Part shown: piece by piece, positions 63,304-64,000 of the stretch
How positions within the stretch are numbered: position 1 is the stretch's first letter
Layout of the letters: each line of letters opens with the position of its first letter
From: Cyclobacteriaceae bacterium YHN15
Lineage (GTDB): Bacteria > Bacteroidota > Bacteroidia > Cytophagales > Cyclobacteriaceae
Reading direction: 5' to 3'
Assembly (NCBI GenBank): GCA_003797895.1
Contig: RKQB01000006.1
Span: forward strand, 248,001 to 312,000
DNA: 64,000 bases
Program-made: the position numbers and the translations under genes
The notes under the pieces: generated by a model
What the model was told of the DNA's origin: nothing
Seen by the model: only the letters and a program-made list of their open reading frames with translations
Databases searched by the model: none

Positions 63304-64000
63304 ATGGGTCAACCAACACTCAGCAGACAATTGGGTTTGATAGGATTAATTGCCACAGGGGTTTGCTCTATGTTGGGTGCCTCAATTAATGTGGTACCTT
63401 TCATGATTCAACGGCACGTTCCGGGAATCGGTCCTTATGTCTTACCAGCTTTCATATTTGCAGCCATTCCTGCATTATTTGCCGCATTGGCATACAGTAG
63501 TCTGGCCACTGCCATGCCAAGGGCTGGCGGAAGTTATATCTATGCCAGTAGAGGCCTAAATCCATATTTAGGTTTTGTTGCGAGTTTTTCACAATGGTTC
63601 GGTTTGTCAATTGTTATTGGTGTGGTAGCCTATGTTACCATTCCGTTTTTAAGAGATGTTGCTTTTGCCCTATCCTTGCCGGAGATGGCGCATTCACTTG
63701 ATACAGGAATTGTCCGGGTCGGGTTGGCTTTGCTTTTGGTTTGGCTTTTTGTCTGGATCAATATACGAGGAGCCAAATCCTATGAGAAAACCATTATTCC
63801 CTTGATGATCTTGATGTTTTTAATGGGTGGAATTGTGATTTTTGCTGGCTTTAGTTTTTCACAGGAAGATTTCGCAGAAGTCATCCTTAACAAGGAATCA
63901 AGGGTTTTGGACATTTTGCCCAAACCCGAATTTCATTTGCCAACATTCTTATCAGCTTCGGCTTTATTGTTCGCCAGTTTTATTGGATTTGACAGTATTG
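63304..64000 (+). CDS. APC-family amino acid permease (partial, runs off right edge)
   Basis: The frame is open from ATG 63304 to the edge, 232 residues seen. Six or seven hydrophobic segments are visible, with the family's LGLIGLIATGVCSMLGASIN near the start and AMPRAGGSYIYASRGLNPYLG in the third segment, a signature of amino acid/polyamine antiporters. The substrate is not known. It is divergent from the SNF2 gene. Confidence 0.85.
   Translation, partial: MGQPTLSRQLGLIGLIATGVCSMLGASINVVPFMIQRHVPGIGPYVLPAFIFAAIPALFAALAYSSLATAMPRAGGSYIYASRGLNPYLGFVASFSQWFGLSIVIGVVAYVTIPFLRDVAFALSLPEMAHSLDTGIVRVGLALLLVWLFVWINIRGAKSYEKTIIPLMILMFLMGGIVIFAGFSFSQEDFAEVILNKESRVLDILPKPEFHLPTFLSASALLFASFIGFDSI

Noticed and set aside
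1..64000. CRISPR arrays, tRNA or rRNA genes, prophage or intact transposons
   Set aside because: Read by eye on both strands, no regularly spaced repeats, cloverleaf-type sequences, rRNA motifs or transposase/integrase frames were found.

Overview
The window looks like a stretch of chromosome from a Bacteroidota bacterium, most likely Cytophagales (Cyclobacteriaceae-like). The reasons are: AT-rich DNA with few Shine-Dalgarno sites, several TAnnTTTG promoter elements of the Bacteroidota type, many lipoproteins with a Cys lipobox, a SusC-like TonB receptor fold, a Wzi-type capsule protein, GldI-like FKBP lipoproteins and PD40/OmpA proteins. No rRNA, tRNA, CRISPR array, intact insertion sequence or prophage was seen. 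The species assignment is inference.

Left part (1-7.0 kb, minus strand). A Gfo/Idh/MocA oxidoreductase, two xylose-isomerase-like TIM-barrel proteins and a large lipoprotein with a CxxCH heme site form one probable operon for oxidising or rearranging sugars outside the cytoplasm; three of the four carry twin-arginine or lipoprotein signals. One isomerase has its Tat signal split off by a one-base slip in a T9 run. A decayed copy of the other isomerase lies downstream, overlapping the start of a double-domain thioredoxin-like lipoprotein cut by the left edge.

7.2-15 kb (plus strand). Ribokinase, an exported GH-A-like hydrolase, a lipoprotein ADP-ribosylglycohydrolase, a DUF1593 protein, a nucleoside hydrolase lipoprotein and a sugar transporter are packed in one direction. 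Together they look like a scavenging operon that frees ribose from nucleosides or ADP-ribose-like compounds outside the cell membrane, imports it and phosphorylates it.

15-31.7 kb. An FbpABC ferric-iron importer is transcribed divergently from oxyR. Then come an outer-membrane barrel protein, a dipeptide epimerase divergent from an M14 carboxypeptidase (murein peptide use), a lemA-DUF2207-SIMPL operon, ndk, nrnA and a tandem family of four FKBP-type lipoproteins.

31.7-49.2 kb. Housekeeping and envelope genes: a methyltransferase-like membrane protein, an alanine/saccharopine dehydrogenase-like enzyme with deoC, two divergent phosphate transporters with TTAACA direct repeats between them, tadA, superoxide dismutase, a TonB-type receptor, a serine hydrolase, Wzi, wecB, an unusual pyruvate kinase and a tandem pair of PPK2 polyphosphate kinases, one with an altered P-loop.

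49.2-64 kb. Carbonic anhydrase, a putative glycosidase, a sugar isomerase, then a GntR-deoC-PfkB sugar catabolic operon with a clear palindromic operator. Next are a double-OmpA-domain protein, purU, a SNF2 helicase and the start of an APC permease. Between 56.25 and 60.58 kb there are ten exact DnaA boxes (TTATCCACA), and the longest AT-rich gene-free stretch of the window lies inside this cluster. This is a candidate replication origin and is the most interesting non-coding signal here.
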